A DNA stretch of 63,203 nucleotides, from NCBI GenBank assembly GCA_900542045.1, contig UQMI01000016.1, positions 1-63,203 of the forward strand. The letters run 5' to 3'. Below, in pieces: positions 43,134 through 52,200 of this stretch. The notes beneath the pieces are model-generated. The model saw only the letters and a list, made by a program, of their open reading frames with translations. It made no database searches and was not told the DNA's origin. The DNA is from an uncultured Blautia sp. (GTDB taxonomy: Bacteria > Bacillota > Clostridia > Lachnospirales > Lachnospiraceae). Both the position numbers and the translations under genes were made by a program. Numbering within the stretch: position 1 is the stretch's first letter; each line of letters opens with the position of its first letter.

Positions 43134-44219
43134 TTAATTTGCAATATAAATCTCACCCTTTATTACTTTAAAAATTTTATTCATCTGAAACGGCTTCTGC
43201 ATCAGGTCATCCAGACCTGTGCAGGTGATCAGCGTCTGAATATCATGAATACTATCCAGCAGATACATCTGCCGGCTGCTGTCCAGCTCCGACAATACAT
43301 CATCCAGCAGAAGGACCGGTGTATCTTTTATGATTTTTTTTACCAGATAAATTTCAGATAACTTCAGCGACAGAGCTGCTGTCCGCTGCTGTCCCTGAGA
43401 ACCAAACTTCCGGATATCTATACCATTAACCATTACACAGAAATCATCTCTGTGGGGACCTACAGAAGTCAGCTTCATTTTTTTGTCCCGTTCCTGATTT
43501 TCCTGCAATTTTGCTTCAAAATTTTCCGGATCCACATTGGGCTCATAGATCAGCTCAATGGTTTCCGTATCTCCAGTCAGATTTCTATGAATTTTTCGGA
43601 TGATCTCATTCAGTTCCTGTATAAATTCTTTTCTTTTTCGAATCAGACGCATACCATAATCTGCCAGCTGACGGTCCCAGATTTCCATGGTCTCTTCCAG
43701 ATATGGCTGAAAAACCAAATCCTTCAGAAGTTTATTTCTCTGATTCAGGATATGATTGTAGTCTGTCAGTTCAGATAAGTAAATCTTATCTAACTGGCAA
43801 AGTTCAAAATCCAAAAACCTTCTTCTCTCCGCCGGTCCGTCTTTGATAATATTCAGATCTTCCGGCGAAAAGAAGACAAGATTCACGATTCCGAACAGTT
43901 CTTTTGCTTTCTTAATAGGGACTCCGTTAATCGCCACGCCTTTTGCCTTGTTCTTTTTCAGATGCATGTCTATTTTGTATGTTATAAATTCTTTGTGAAC
44001 GATCATTCGGATATGCGATTCTTCCTCCCCGAACCGGATCATATCTCTGTCTCTGCTTCCTTTGTGAGATTTTGTAGTCCCGCAGAGATAAACAGCTTCC
44101 AGAACATTTGTTTTTCCCTGCGCATTATCTCCATACAAGATATTAGTCCCCTGGTCAAAATCTAACTCAAGGGACTGATAATTTCTGAAATTTTTTAGTT
44201 GAATTGATTCAATATACAT
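43134..44219 (-). CDS. recF: DNA replication and repair protein RecF
   Basis: A 361-residue SMC-like ATPase promoting RecA loading at gaps and stalled forks. Walker A GDNAQGKTN near residue 31, the FFSPEDLNIIKDGP block, signature QGQQRTAALSLKL, and Walker B LLLDDVLSELD are visible. Length is normal. Six bases downstream of rlbA, in the usual dnaN-rlbA-recF order. Confidence 0.96.
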   Translation of the reverse strand: MYIESIQLKNFRNYQSLELDFDQGTNILYGDNAQGKTNVLEAVYLCGTTKSHKGSRDRDMIRFGEEESHIRMIVHKEFITYKIDMHLKKNKAKGVAINGVPIKKAKELFGIVNLVFFSPEDLNIIKDGPAERRRFLDFELCQLDKIYLSELTDYNHILNQRNKLLKDLVFQPYLEETMEIWDRQLADYGMRLIRKRKEFIQELNEIIRKIHRNLTGDTETIELIYEPNVDPENFEAKLQENQERDKKMKLTSVGPHRDDFCVMVNGIDIRKFGSQGQQRTAALSLKLSEIYLVKKIIKDTPVLLLDDVLSELDSSRQMYLLDSIHDIQTLITCTGLDDLMQKPFQMNKIFKVIKGEIYIAN

Positions 44220-44225
44220 GAGACA

Positions 44226-44432
44226 TCACCCGATAATGTGAATTACTTCTCCTTCATAATTGACAACATCGCCTGCATAAAGCTTTCTTCCCCGGCGAAC
44301 TTCTGTCTCTCCATTTACCATGACAAGTCCATCCTGGATCGCGTACTTTGCTTCCACACCATCTTCTGCCAATCCGGCCAGTTTCAGTGCCTGACCCAGT
44401 TTGATAAAATCATCTTTTAATTTAATTTCCAC
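44226..44432 (-). CDS. rlbA: S4-domain RNA-binding protein (RlbA/YaaA)
   Basis: A 68-residue single S4 domain protein, with the block IKLGQALKLAGLAEDG and then GETEVRRGRKLY. It matches the small YaaA/RlbA protein found between dnaN and recF in most Firmicutes, implicated in ribosome assembly. Short spacing on both sides keeps it in the dnaN-recF transcript. Confidence 0.93.
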   Translation of the reverse strand: MEIKLKDDFIKLGQALKLAGLAEDGVEAKYAIQDGLVMVNGETEVRRGRKLYAGDVVNYEGEVIHIIG

Positions 44433-44451
44433 AGTTATGACTCCTTTTTCT

Positions 44452-45555
44452 TTAATGGTTAAAGTTCACAGGAAGGATCAGATACGTATAGAGTCCTTCA
44501 TCATCTCTGATAAAACAGGGAGCTTTCGGGTTCACCAGGTAAATGTTAATGGTCTCATCATCAATTACCTTCAGCGCATCGATCAGGAATTTTGGATTAA
44601 ATCCGATGAGGATATCCTTTCCTTCTTTCATAATATCGATATCTTCATTCATGGATCCCATGGCGGAATCAATTTTCAGTTCCATCGTGGTATCTGTAAT
44701 GTGAATAATAATAGGACGCTTGTCTCCCTCCCGCACCAGCAGCGTAGCACGGTCAATACAATCCAGAAATTCTTTTTTATTTATTTTCAGTTTCGTTTCA
44801 TAATCGCTGGACAACATCTGATCAATCTTAAAATATTCTCCTTCGATCAGACGTGATACAACTACTGTCTGGTCAAATTCAAAAATAATATGATTTTGTG
44901 AGAAAAAGATACTTACCTGATCATCAATCTCTCCGGAAAGAATCTTGCTGATCTCATTTAATGTCTTTCCAGGTACGATCACCTTGCGGTTTGTGTATTC
45001 TCTTTTCAGTTCCATCTTACGGATAGAGATGCGATGTCCATCCAGAGAAACAATTTTCAGATAATTATCATTAATTTCAAATAATTCACCAGTCATCAGT
45101 TTGTTATTTTCGTTCACTGCTATGGAAAAAATTGTCTGACGAATCATTTCCTTTAGTGTATACTGCGAGATAGTCAGAGATTCTTCTCTTTCTATAGCAG
45201 GAAGGTAAGCAAAATCTTCTCCGGATTTTCCAGGAATATTAAACTTTGCTTTTTCGCAGGTAATTGTAGTGTTGTAATTGGAATCCGTCACGATCGTTAC
45301 TTCATTATCCGGAAGTTTTCGAATAATTTCAGAAAAAATTTTTGCATCAAGCGCAACCATACCTTTTTCTTCTATTATTCCGGTCACGACTGTTTCAATT
45401 CCCAGTTCCATATCGTTGGATGTGAATTTGATTTGGCTGGTGGTGGCATCGATCAAAATACATTCAAGGATAGGCATTGTTGTTTTGGATGGCACTGCTT
45501 TCAGTGAAATGTTAACGCTTTTTGACAAATTAGCTTTAGAACAGATGATTTTCAT
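44452..45555 (-). CDS. dnaN: DNA polymerase III beta subunit (sliding clamp)
   Basis: A 367-residue clamp protein, ending in YLILPVNFNH, the family-typical C-terminus of the hydrophobic partner-binding pocket. Blocks VSLDGHRISIRK and the MPILECILIDA segment are seen. Start at ATG 45555 with AAGGGAG upstream; an ATG at 45576 adds seven residues. It follows dnaA by 280 bases that hold further DnaA boxes. Confidence 0.96.
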   Translation of the reverse strand: MKIICSKANLSKSVNISLKAVPSKTTMPILECILIDATTSQIKFTSNDMELGIETVVTGIIEEKGMVALDAKIFSEIIRKLPDNEVTIVTDSNYNTTITCEKAKFNIPGKSGEDFAYLPAIEREESLTISQYTLKEMIRQTIFSIAVNENNKLMTGELFEINDNYLKIVSLDGHRISIRKMELKREYTNRKVIVPGKTLNEISKILSGEIDDQVSIFFSQNHIIFEFDQTVVVSRLIEGEYFKIDQMLSSDYETKLKINKKEFLDCIDRATLLVREGDKRPIIIHITDTTMELKIDSAMGSMNEDIDIMKEGKDILIGFNPKFLIDALKVIDDETINIYLVNPKAPCFIRDDEGLYTYLILPVNFNH

Positions 45556-45835
45556 AATGTGAATAACTCCCTTCATGAAAAAAATGTGGCTTATATAAAA
45601 GTAATTATAAAAGTTATCCGCAGTCGTAGTCTTAGGGGATGTGAATTTGTGAAAAAGTCATTTTCTGCTTGAAAATACAGGACTTTTGCTTATGGATAAC
45701 TCTGTGTGAAGTTCATGTATATTTTGTGAATCTTTTGTGCACAACGAAAAGGAAAAAATTGGCTGCGGAAGATATACACATCTGTTCACACAAAATAAAC
45801 ATCTTGTACCCTATGTAATGTGGATAAACAGAGCT
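45556..45835. promoter_or_regulatory. dnaA-dnaN intergenic region with DnaA boxes (second part of origin)
   Basis: Two boxes match TTATNCACA: 45558-45566 (minus) and 45819-45827 (minus). One-mismatch boxes lie at 45614-45622, 45691-45699 and 45772-45780. Together with the cluster on the other side of dnaA this gives a bipartite origin as in Bacillus. A DNA-unwinding element is not obvious to the eye. Confidence 0.7.
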
Positions 45836-47191
45836 TCAATGTGGATGAATTTTTTTTGTTAGTATATCAATGGTGTTTTTCATGGAATCAGAGGTTTCTA
45901 GCTCCTGTTCAATTTTTTCAATACCATGCATGACAGTGGTATGATCCCGTCCTCCCAGACATTTTCCAATGTTTTTTAACGGTGTATCTGTAATTTTCCG
46001 GCAAAGGTACATGGCAATCTGCCGGGGAACGACAATTTTGGAGCTTCTTTTGTTTCCTGTAAGCTCCGAGACAGTCACATCAAAATGTTCCGCAATGACG
46101 GAGATAATATATTCTGGCGTAATAATACGTTTTTCATCTGGAGAAATAATATCTTTGAGAACCTGTTCAGCCAGTTCTACGGTAACTTCTCTTTGCTCCA
46201 GACGGGAAAACGCCATGACTTTATTCAGTGATCCCTCCAGTTCACGAATATTGGATTTGATGTTTGTTGCGATATATTTAATGACATCTTCATTAATGTT
46301 ATAACCGTCAGTTTCTTCTTTTTTCTTCAGAATAGCGACTCTGGTCTCATAGTCAGGAGAGGAAATATCCGCGATCAGACCCCATTCGAAACGGGAACGG
46401 ATCCGGTCTTCCAGGATTTCCATATCTTTCGGCGGTTTATCGGAAGATATGATAATCTGTTTTTTGGCTCCATGGAGAGTATTAAAGGTATGGAAAAATT
46501 CTTCCTGCGTAGATTCCTTACCTATAATAAATTGAACGTCATCAACTAACAGAACATCAATATTTCTGTATTTTTCACGAAATTCCATCATGGATTTGTT
46601 GTTTCCGTTACGAATGGCATCAATAACTTCATTTGTAAATTCTTCACTTGTAACATACAGAACTTTGCTGTTTGGTTTGTTTTCCAGAACAAAATGGGCA
46701 ATCGAATGCATCAGGTGAGTTTTGCCGAGTCCCACTCCCCCATAGATAAAAAGAGGATTATAGATTTCTCCCGGTGATTCAGCCACGGCAAGAGAAGCTG
46801 CATGCGCAAATTTGTTATTGCTTCCTACAACAAAAGTATCAAAGGTGTATTTTGGATTTAAGTGAGCTTCCTGACTCCGTTCATCCACAGAAGCAGAAGA
46901 AGCGGGTGTTTTGGCTTCTTCCGCAGGAATGTCCTCTGGTAAAATAAAGCGCACTTCACAGGGAGCGATTCCTGTAACTTCAGAAATTGCCACCTGGAGA
47001 GGAAGTTTATATTTTTTGCTGATGTAATTAAGCCCCATCTGTTCAGTAGGAACTATAATAGTAACAATGTTATCCACAACACTGTGTACTTTCAGGGGCT
47101 GAAGCCAGGTATTAAAGGAAACATCGGATAATTCATGTTCTGTTTTTACGATATTTAGTATTTTGTTCCAGTTTTCAGTTACTGCGTTCAT
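45836..47191 (-). CDS. dnaA: Chromosomal replication initiator protein DnaA
   Basis: A 451-residue initiator. Domain I (1-75), a short linker with the acidic/Ser-rich segment (about 85-110), AAA+ domain III with Walker A GGVGLGKT (151-158) and Walker B VLLVDDVQ, and domain IV with the DNA-binding signature CLGGRDHTTVMHG. Length is normal. TAGGAG precedes the ATG. It opens oriC and is autoregulated through DnaA boxes. An inverted repeat lies in its leader (47215-47251). Confidence 0.98.
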   Translation of the reverse strand: MNAVTENWNKILNIVKTEHELSDVSFNTWLQPLKVHSVVDNIVTIIVPTEQMGLNYISKKYKLPLQVAISEVTGIAPCEVRFILPEDIPAEEAKTPASSASVDERSQEAHLNPKYTFDTFVVGSNNKFAHAASLAVAESPGEIYNPLFIYGGVGLGKTHLMHSIAHFVLENKPNSKVLYVTSEEFTNEVIDAIRNGNNKSMMEFREKYRNIDVLLVDDVQFIIGKESTQEEFFHTFNTLHGAKKQIIISSDKPPKDMEILEDRIRSRFEWGLIADISSPDYETRVAILKKKEETDGYNINEDVIKYIATNIKSNIRELEGSLNKVMAFSRLEQREVTVELAEQVLKDIISPDEKRIITPEYIISVIAEHFDVTVSELTGNKRSSKIVVPRQIAMYLCRKITDTPLKNIGKCLGGRDHTTVMHGIEKIEQELETSDSMKNTIDILTKKIHPH

Positions 47192-47480
47192 TCTCTATCT
47201 CCTAACTTATGGTAAATTAGAAACTATATAATAGAAGAAAAATTTCTAATTAGACACTTATTCTAGTATATATTATAATAAAAGCAAATTTTTAGCAATG
47301 GCAAAATCTGCAGAAGATGTGAATAACCTTATACACATCAGAAGTCCTTGAAAATATGGGGAATTTTGTCATCAAATGTGGAAAAAAGTGGATTTTACAC
47401 TTCAAATCCACAAGTTATCCACAAGTTATCCACAAAATGTGGATAATATTACGTAAACCATTGAGAGAGGCAGCCATAAA
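47192..47480. other. oriC: Chromosomal replication origin oriC, DnaA-box cluster
   Basis: Five matches to TTATNCACA occur in under 130 bases: 47318-47326 (minus), 47329-47337 (plus), 47415-47423 (plus), 47426-47434 (plus) and 47438-47446 (minus). The middle pair are in tandem with 11-base periodicity. The stretch is AT-rich and lies between divergent dnaA and rpmH, the place of the origin in most Firmicutes. Gene orientation also switches here. Confidence 0.93.
47215..47251. repeat. Inverted repeat in the dnaA leader
   Basis: AATTAGAAA (47215-47223) and TTTCTAATT (47243-47251), exact complements separated by 19 bases, lie just upstream of the dnaA ribosome site. It could be an operator or an RNA hairpin affecting dnaA translation. 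Confidence 0.8.
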
Positions 47481-47521
47481 GAAAGTAAATAAAATTTTCT
47501 GACAAGGTTAAAAGATATGAA

Positions 47522-47556
47522 AAATGCCGTAAGAACTTCGGATTTCGGTATTTTTT
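47522..47556 (+). terminator. Hairpin with T-run upstream of rpmH promoter
   Basis: AATGCCG pairs with CGGTATT (one wobble) followed by TTTTT on the plus strand. It lies before the rpmH promoter and may block transcription passing out of oriC into rpmH. The stem is weak. Confidence 0.4.
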
Positions 47557-47558
47557 AC

Positions 47559-47587
47559 TTGACGAACACGAAGTTTATGAATATAAT
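47559..47587 (+). promoter_or_regulatory. Promoter of the rpmH operon
   Basis: TTGACG (47559-47564), 17-base spacer, perfect TATAAT (47582-47587). It is about 70 bases upstream of rpmH. Confidence 0.85.
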
Positions 47588-47655
47588 TGAAATGATGTTC
47601 TACGAGAAAAAATTATAGATTTATTCTATATAGATGAAGGAGGTGCTTAAGCCCT

Positions 47656-47790
47656 ATGAAAATGACATTTCAGCCTAAAAAAAGACAGAGAGCTAAAGTT
47701 CACGGTTTCAGATCCAGAATGAGCACGAAGGGTGGACGTAAGGTGTTAGCTGCTAGAAGATTAAAAGGAAGAAAGAGATTATCAGCATAA
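47656..47790 (+). CDS. rpmH: 50S ribosomal protein L34
   Basis: A 44-residue, highly basic protein beginning [18 protein letters not shown] and ending GRKRLSA, matching bL34 over its whole length. AAGGAGGTG precedes the ATG. First gene of the rpmH-rnpA-yidD-yidC-jag cluster. A GACCGCA/TGTGGTC hairpin directly after its stop may attenuate the downstream genes. Confidence 0.98.
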   Translation: MKMTFQPKKRQRAKVHGFRSRMSTKGGRKVLAARRLKGRKRLSA

Positions 47791-47826
47791 GACCGCAGTT
47801 TTGTGGTCTTTTCTTCTCTTTTTTGA
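47791..47826 (+). terminator. Attenuator-like hairpin between rpmH and rnpA
   Basis: GACCGCA and TGTGGTC form a 7-bp stem with a GTTT loop, immediately after the rpmH stop, followed by TTTTCTTCTCTTTTTT. Incomplete termination would give more L34 than RNase P protein, as reported for this operon in other bacteria. Confidence 0.7.
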
Positions 47827-47870
47827 ATTTAATCAAAATTAAAACAATTTAATAGAGGACACTTGCTTAT

Positions 47871-48236
47871 ATGAAATATTCGGAATCATTGAAAAAAAAC
47901 GTGGATTTTCAGAAGGTTTACAAAAATGGAACATCACATGCAAACCGGTATCTGGTAATGTACGTATTAAAAAATGAGAAAAAAATGAATCGTCTGGGCA
48001 TATCAGTAAGTAAAAAAGTCGGAAACAGCATCGTACGTCATCGTATTACAAGATTAATTCGGGAAGTTTATCGATTGAACGAAGAACATTTTAGCAGAGG
48101 TTTTGATATTGTAGTGATTGCAAGAAACAGTTTAAGAAACTGTGGATATGAAACGGTGGAAAAATCGTTTCTGCAGTTGGGCGGGCATCACTGTTTGATT
48201 GTAAAAGAGAAAGAAAATGAAATATCTGTTTATTAA
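47871..48236 (+). CDS. rnpA: Ribonuclease P protein component
   Basis: A 121-residue basic protein assisting RNase P RNA in tRNA 5' maturation. The RNR-type signature appears as [18 protein letters not shown]. Length is normal. Its 3' end overlaps yidD by 20 bases, so their translation is coupled. The upstream GAGG is spaced a little far from the ATG. Confidence 0.95.
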   Translation: MKYSESLKKNVDFQKVYKNGTSHANRYLVMYVLKNEKKMNRLGISVSKKVGNSIVRHRITRLIREVYRLNEEHFSRGFDIVVIARNSLRNCGYETVEKSFLQLGGHHCLIVKEKENEISVY

Positions 48237-48426
48237 GCTGATTAAATTGTATCAGAAATATCTGTCTCCAATGAAGAGAACAAAGTGTCCCTACTTTCCT
48301 ACATGTTCTCAATATGGATTGGAGGCCATTGAAAAATATGGTGCACTCAAAGGAGGTTTACTGGCCGCCTGGAGAATTCTTCGGTGTAATCCTTTTTCAA
48401 AGGGAGGCTATGACCCGGTACCTTAA
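48217..48426 (+). CDS. yidD: Membrane protein insertion efficiency factor YidD
   Basis: A 69-residue protein with the family core [20 protein letters not shown] and [14 protein letters not shown], with its conserved cysteines. It assists YidC-dependent membrane insertion. Overlaps rnpA by 20 bases and precedes yidC, the universal order. Confidence 0.95.
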   Translation: MKYLFIKLIKLYQKYLSPMKRTKCPYFPTCSQYGLEAIEKYGALKGGLLAAWRILRCNPFSKGGYDPVP

Positions 48427-48451
48427 TTGAGAATCTTAGGAGGAAATGATT

Positions 48452-49735
48452 TTGGAAGTAATATTTGCAACCCAGAGCAGTATGCCTATTCTTGGACAGA
48501 TTGCTTATGTATTAGGATGGGTTATGGACGGAATTTTCCGTGCTTTAGACAGTCTGTTCAATATACAGAATATTGGTTTATGTATCATTATATTTACTTT
48601 GTTGATTTATCTGCTGATGACACCTCTTCAGATCAAACAGCAGAAGTTTTCAAAATTAAGCGCGGTAATGCAGCCTGAAATTCAGGCAATTCAGAATAAG
48701 TACAAGAACAAAAGAGATCAGGTATCCATGCAGAAGATGCAGGAAGAAACATCCATGGTCTATCAGAAATATGGGGTTTCTCCTACAGGAAGCTGTGTGC
48801 AGCTGTTGATCACACTGCCTATTCTGATGTCTTTGTGGCAGGTAATCTATAAGATTCCCGGGTACGTTGGAAGTGTTAAGGCCGTATTTGAAGGTGTAGT
48901 TTCACAGATTGTAAATGTGAATGGGTATACAGAGATTATTCAGAATTTTGTTAGCGATAATAAAATAACAAGAGCACAGGTAATTCTGGAAAATGGACAG
49001 GCCACCAGTGATTCAATCATTGATGTGTTGTATGCATTATCCCCATCACAATGGGAAAAATTTGCAGATATTTCGCAGTTTTCCGGTTTTTCTGACATTA
49101 TAGACAGTACTGCTTCCCAGATTTCTCATATGCAGAATTTTCTTGGATTGAACATTGCAGATCAACCGTGGACGATCTTTACGTCTGCGCTTGCTGCGGG
49201 AAGCATTATATTAGTAATTGCGGCGGTATTGATTCCGGTTCTTGCATGGTTTACCCAGTGGCTGAACTACAAGTTAATGCCCCAGGCTTCTTCTCAGGAC
49301 GATCAGCAGAATGCAATGATGAATTCTATGAAGACTATGAATACTATGATGCCGATCATGTCAGCAGTTTTCTGTGTGACATTTCCGGTCGGTGTCAGTC
49401 TTTACTGGATCGCGGGCGCAGTATTCCGAAGTATTCAGCAGGTGATCATCAACCGTCATATGAGTAAGATTAATATGGATGATCTGATTGCGGAAAACAT
49501 GAAAAAGTTGGAAAAGAAACGGGAAAAAGAAGGACTTCCCGCACAGAAGATAACCAGTCAGGCTCACCAGAATGTAAGAAATATCGAATCAAAGAACAGA
49601 AAAGAAATCAGCGAAGAAAACAGAAAGAAATTAGAAGCGTCTTACGAAAATTCCAGAAATGCGAAGCCGGGAAGTCTGGCAGCGAAAGCGAATATGGTAA
49701 GAGACTTTGATGAAAGAAATAAAAAGAAAAAGTAA
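48452..49735 (+). CDS. yidC: Membrane protein insertase YidC (SpoIIIJ type)
   Basis: A roughly 427-residue insertase with five hydrophobic segments: residues about 15-55, 110-130, 225-250 and 295-315 among them. It starts at a TTG (48452) eight bases after AGGAGG; an ATG at 48446 is only two bases from it. The C-terminal 90 residues are very basic and predicted disordered. It inserts membrane proteins alone or with Sec, and in spore formers one YidC (SpoIIIJ) is needed for engulfed forespore gene expression. Only one YidC is in the window. Confidence 0.94.
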   Translation: MEVIFATQSSMPILGQIAYVLGWVMDGIFRALDSLFNIQNIGLCIIIFTLLIYLLMTPLQIKQQKFSKLSAVMQPEIQAIQNKYKNKRDQVSMQKMQEETSMVYQKYGVSPTGSCVQLLITLPILMSLWQVIYKIPGYVGSVKAVFEGVVSQIVNVNGYTEIIQNFVSDNKITRAQVILENGQATSDSIIDVLYALSPSQWEKFADISQFSGFSDIIDSTASQISHMQNFLGLNIADQPWTIFTSALAAGSIILVIAAVLIPVLAWFTQWLNYKLMPQASSQDDQQNAMMNSMKTMNTMMPIMSAVFCVTFPVGVSLYWIAGAVFRSIQQVIINRHMSKINMDDLIAENMKKLEKKREKEGLPAQKITSQAHQNVRNIESKNRKEISEENRKKLEASYENSRNAKPGSLAAKANMVRDFDERNKKKK

Positions 49736-49778
49736 TCTGAAGATCAGGCGATGAACCATTAGATGGGAGGGTTTGGCG

Positions 49779-50720
49779 ATGGATGAATATATCCAGATTT
49801 CCGCTAAAAATAAAGACGAAGCCATTATTAAAGCTTCTATAGAGCTGGGAACGTCCAGTGACCAGCTGGATATTATTGTGGTCAGTGAAGGAAGTTCAGG
49901 TTTTTTTGGAATTGGCAGCCGTCCGGCGATCATTAAGGCAAGAAGAAAAGCCGGAATTGATACGGTTGAAGAAGATATTATGGAATCTATTAAACTGGTT
50001 TCTGAAAAACCGGAAGAACCAAAACCGGTAAAAAAAGAGAAGGAATCAGTGAAACAGGAAAAGAAAAAAGAACAGCCGAAACGTGAAGTAAAAAAAGAAG
50101 CAGTAAAAAAAGAATCTGTAAAAGAGCCAAAGCCGGAAAAAGCAAAAGAGAAACCGGTGAAGGAAAAAACAGTCAAAGAAAAACCTGCCAAGGAAAAGCC
50201 AAACAAAGAAAAACCATCGAAAGCTGCAAAACCCATTGAGCCCCTGACGGATCCTGCAGAGATTGCAGAAATTGAACAGAGAGCTGTTGAATTCCTGAAA
50301 GGTGTATTTGGCGCCATGAACCTGAATGTGGAGATCCGCGCGAAATACAATGGACAGGATGGTTGTCTGGAAGTGGATTTCGAAGGAGATGACATGGGCA
50401 TTCTCATTGGAAAAAGAGGACAGACCCTGGATTCTCTGCAGTATCTCACCAGCCTTGTGGTGAACAAGAAGAAATCTAATTATATCCGGGTGAAGCTGGA
50501 TACAGAGGATTACCGGAGAAGAAGAAAAGAAACTCTGGAAAACCTTGCAAGAGGAATTGCCTACAAAGTAAGGAAGACCAGAAAACCTGTAGTTCTGGAG
50601 CCTATGAATCCGTATGAAAGAAGGATCATTCACTCTGCACTGCAGGGCAACAAGTTTGTGGAGACCACCAGCGAAGGAGAGGAACCTTATCGCCATGTGG
50701 TTGTAAAATTAAAACGATAA
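49779..50720 (+). CDS. jag: RNA-binding protein Jag (KhpB)
   Basis: A 313-residue protein: Jag_N domain (1-50), a Lys/Glu-rich linker (about 80-155) with repeated KEKP units, a KH domain (GILIGKRGQTLDSLQYL) and a C-terminal R3H domain (NPYERRIIHSAL). It binds RNA and, with KhpA, influences cell elongation and division in related bacteria. AAGGGAGG-like site eight bases before the ATG at 49779. In the canonical slot after yidC. The linker is long. Confidence 0.93.
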   Translation: MDEYIQISAKNKDEAIIKASIELGTSSDQLDIIVVSEGSSGFFGIGSRPAIIKARRKAGIDTVEEDIMESIKLVSEKPEEPKPVKKEKESVKQEKKKEQPKREVKKEAVKKESVKEPKPEKAKEKPVKEKTVKEKPAKEKPNKEKPSKAAKPIEPLTDPAEIAEIEQRAVEFLKGVFGAMNLNVEIRAKYNGQDGCLEVDFEGDDMGILIGKRGQTLDSLQYLTSLVVNKKKSNYIRVKLDTEDYRRRRKETLENLARGIAYKVRKTRKPVVLEPMNPYERRIIHSALQGNKFVETTSEGEEPYRHVVVKLKR

Positions 50721-50729
50721 TTTTAAAAA

Positions 50730-50759
50730 CTGCCAGTTGAGATTTGTCTTAACTGGCAG
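50730..50759 (+). terminator. Hairpin between jag and mnmE
   Basis: CTGCCAGTT pairs with AACTGGCAG, and the inner arm AGA/TCT extends it. It is followed by AATGTTTA, not a solid T-run, so termination is probably partial. Confidence 0.5.
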
Positions 50760-50806
50760 AATGTTTATATCACAGGAATAAGAACAGGGTCAAAGGTGAT
50801 GATGAT

Positions 50807-52186
50807 ATGATTATGAGTACAACCATTGCTGCAGTAGCAACTGCAATGAGCGCTTCAGGAATCGGGATCATCCGCATCAGCGGAGATGAGGCCATGGATG
50901 TGATCGCCCGGGTCTACCGCTCTAAAAACGGAAAAAAGAAGATAAAGGAAGTGCCGACTCACACCATCCATTACGGATATATTTATGATGGAGAAGAAGT
51001 CATCGATGAAGTTCTGGTCATGATCATGCACGGACCCAGAACATTTACAGGAGAGGATACTGTGGAAATCGACTGCCATGGCGGAGTCTATGCTATGCAG
51101 AGAGTTCTGGAAACGGTTCTGAAGAACGGGGCAAGAATCGCAGAACCAGGAGAATTCACAAAAAGAGCGTTTTTGAACGGGAAGCTGGATTTGTCGCAGG
51201 CGGAAGCAGTTATTGATGTGATACAGGCAAAAAATGAATATGCGCTGAAAAGCTCCATGAACCAGCTGAAGGGCTCTGTGCTGCAGGCCATAAAAGAGAT
51301 CAGAAGCCATATTTTATACCATATTGCATTTATTGAATCAGCGCTGGACGATCCGGAGCATGTTAGTGTGGATGGATATGGAGAACAGCTTCTGGTTTCA
51401 GTAAAAGAAGAATCCGCAAAGATCCGCCGGCTGCTTTCTACTGTTTCGGAGGGAAGACTGATTCGGGAAGGAATCAAAACAGTCATACTGGGCAAGCCCA
51501 ATGCAGGAAAGTCTTCCCTGCTGAATGTGCTGGTTGGGGAAAATAAAGCGATCGTGACAGATATCGCAGGAACCACCAGAGATGTACTGGAAGAATATAT
51601 TACATTAAATGGAATTTCTCTGAAGATCATTGATACAGCAGGAATCCGAGAAACCAAGGATGTGGTGGAACAGATCGGTGTGGAAAGGGCTATTGCACAT
51701 GGAGAAGATGCAGACCTGATCCTGTATGTGGTGGATGCCTCGCTTCCGCTGGATGAAAATGATGAGAAGATCATAGAACTGATCCGGGATAAGAAAGCCA
51801 TTGTACTGCTGAATAAGACAGATCTGGAGGGGGTCGTTACCAGAGAACAGCTGGAAGAAAAAATAAATCATCCAGTCGTATCAATTTCTGCCAAAGAAGA
51901 GACTGGTATAGAAGAGATGGAAGAAAAGATCAAGGAAATGTTTTTTGCCGGAGATATTTCTTTTAACGATGAAGTCTACATTACTAATGTCAGACATAAA
52001 GAAGCACTGGAAGAAGCCGGCAAAAGTCTGGAGATGGTGAAAGATAGCATTGAAATGGGAATGCCGGAGGATTTTTATTCAATCGATCTGATGAATGCCT
52101 ATGAAGTATTGGGAAGAATTCTGGGCGAATCTGTGGGAGAAGATCTGATTAATGAAATTTTCAGCAAGTTTTGTACCGGAAAATAA
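50807..52186 (+). CDS. mnmE: tRNA modification GTPase MnmE
   Basis: A 459-residue GTPase that with MnmG modifies U34 of certain tRNAs (cmnm5U). N-terminal folate-binding domain, G domain with GKPNAGKS (G1), DTAG (G3) and NKTD (G4), and the C-terminal CTGK motif. Length is normal. The AAGGTG ribosome site suits the first ATG; an in-frame ATG two codons later is possible. Confidence 0.97.
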   Translation: MIMSTTIAAVATAMSASGIGIIRISGDEAMDVIARVYRSKNGKKKIKEVPTHTIHYGYIYDGEEVIDEVLVMIMHGPRTFTGEDTVEIDCHGGVYAMQRVLETVLKNGARIAEPGEFTKRAFLNGKLDLSQAEAVIDVIQAKNEYALKSSMNQLKGSVLQAIKEIRSHILYHIAFIESALDDPEHVSVDGYGEQLLVSVKEESAKIRRLLSTVSEGRLIREGIKTVILGKPNAGKSSLLNVLVGENKAIVTDIAGTTRDVLEEYITLNGISLKIIDTAGIRETKDVVEQIGVERAIAHGEDADLILYVVDASLPLDENDEKIIELIRDKKAIVLLNKTDLEGVVTREQLEEKINHPVVSISAKEETGIEEMEEKIKEMFFAGDISFNDEVYITNVRHKEALEEAGKSLEMVKDSIEMGMPEDFYSIDLMNAYEVLGRILGESVGEDLINEIFSKFCTGK

Positions 52187-52200
52187 TGGAGGAACAGGGA

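Noticed and set aside
47192..47655. Transfer RNA or small structured RNA gene in the origin gap
   Set aside because: No cloverleaf or conserved stem is visible; DnaA boxes explain the features seen.
50046..50696. Long minus-strand frames antisense to jag
   Set aside because: They reflect the Lys/Glu-rich coding strand read backwards, and no start signals are present.
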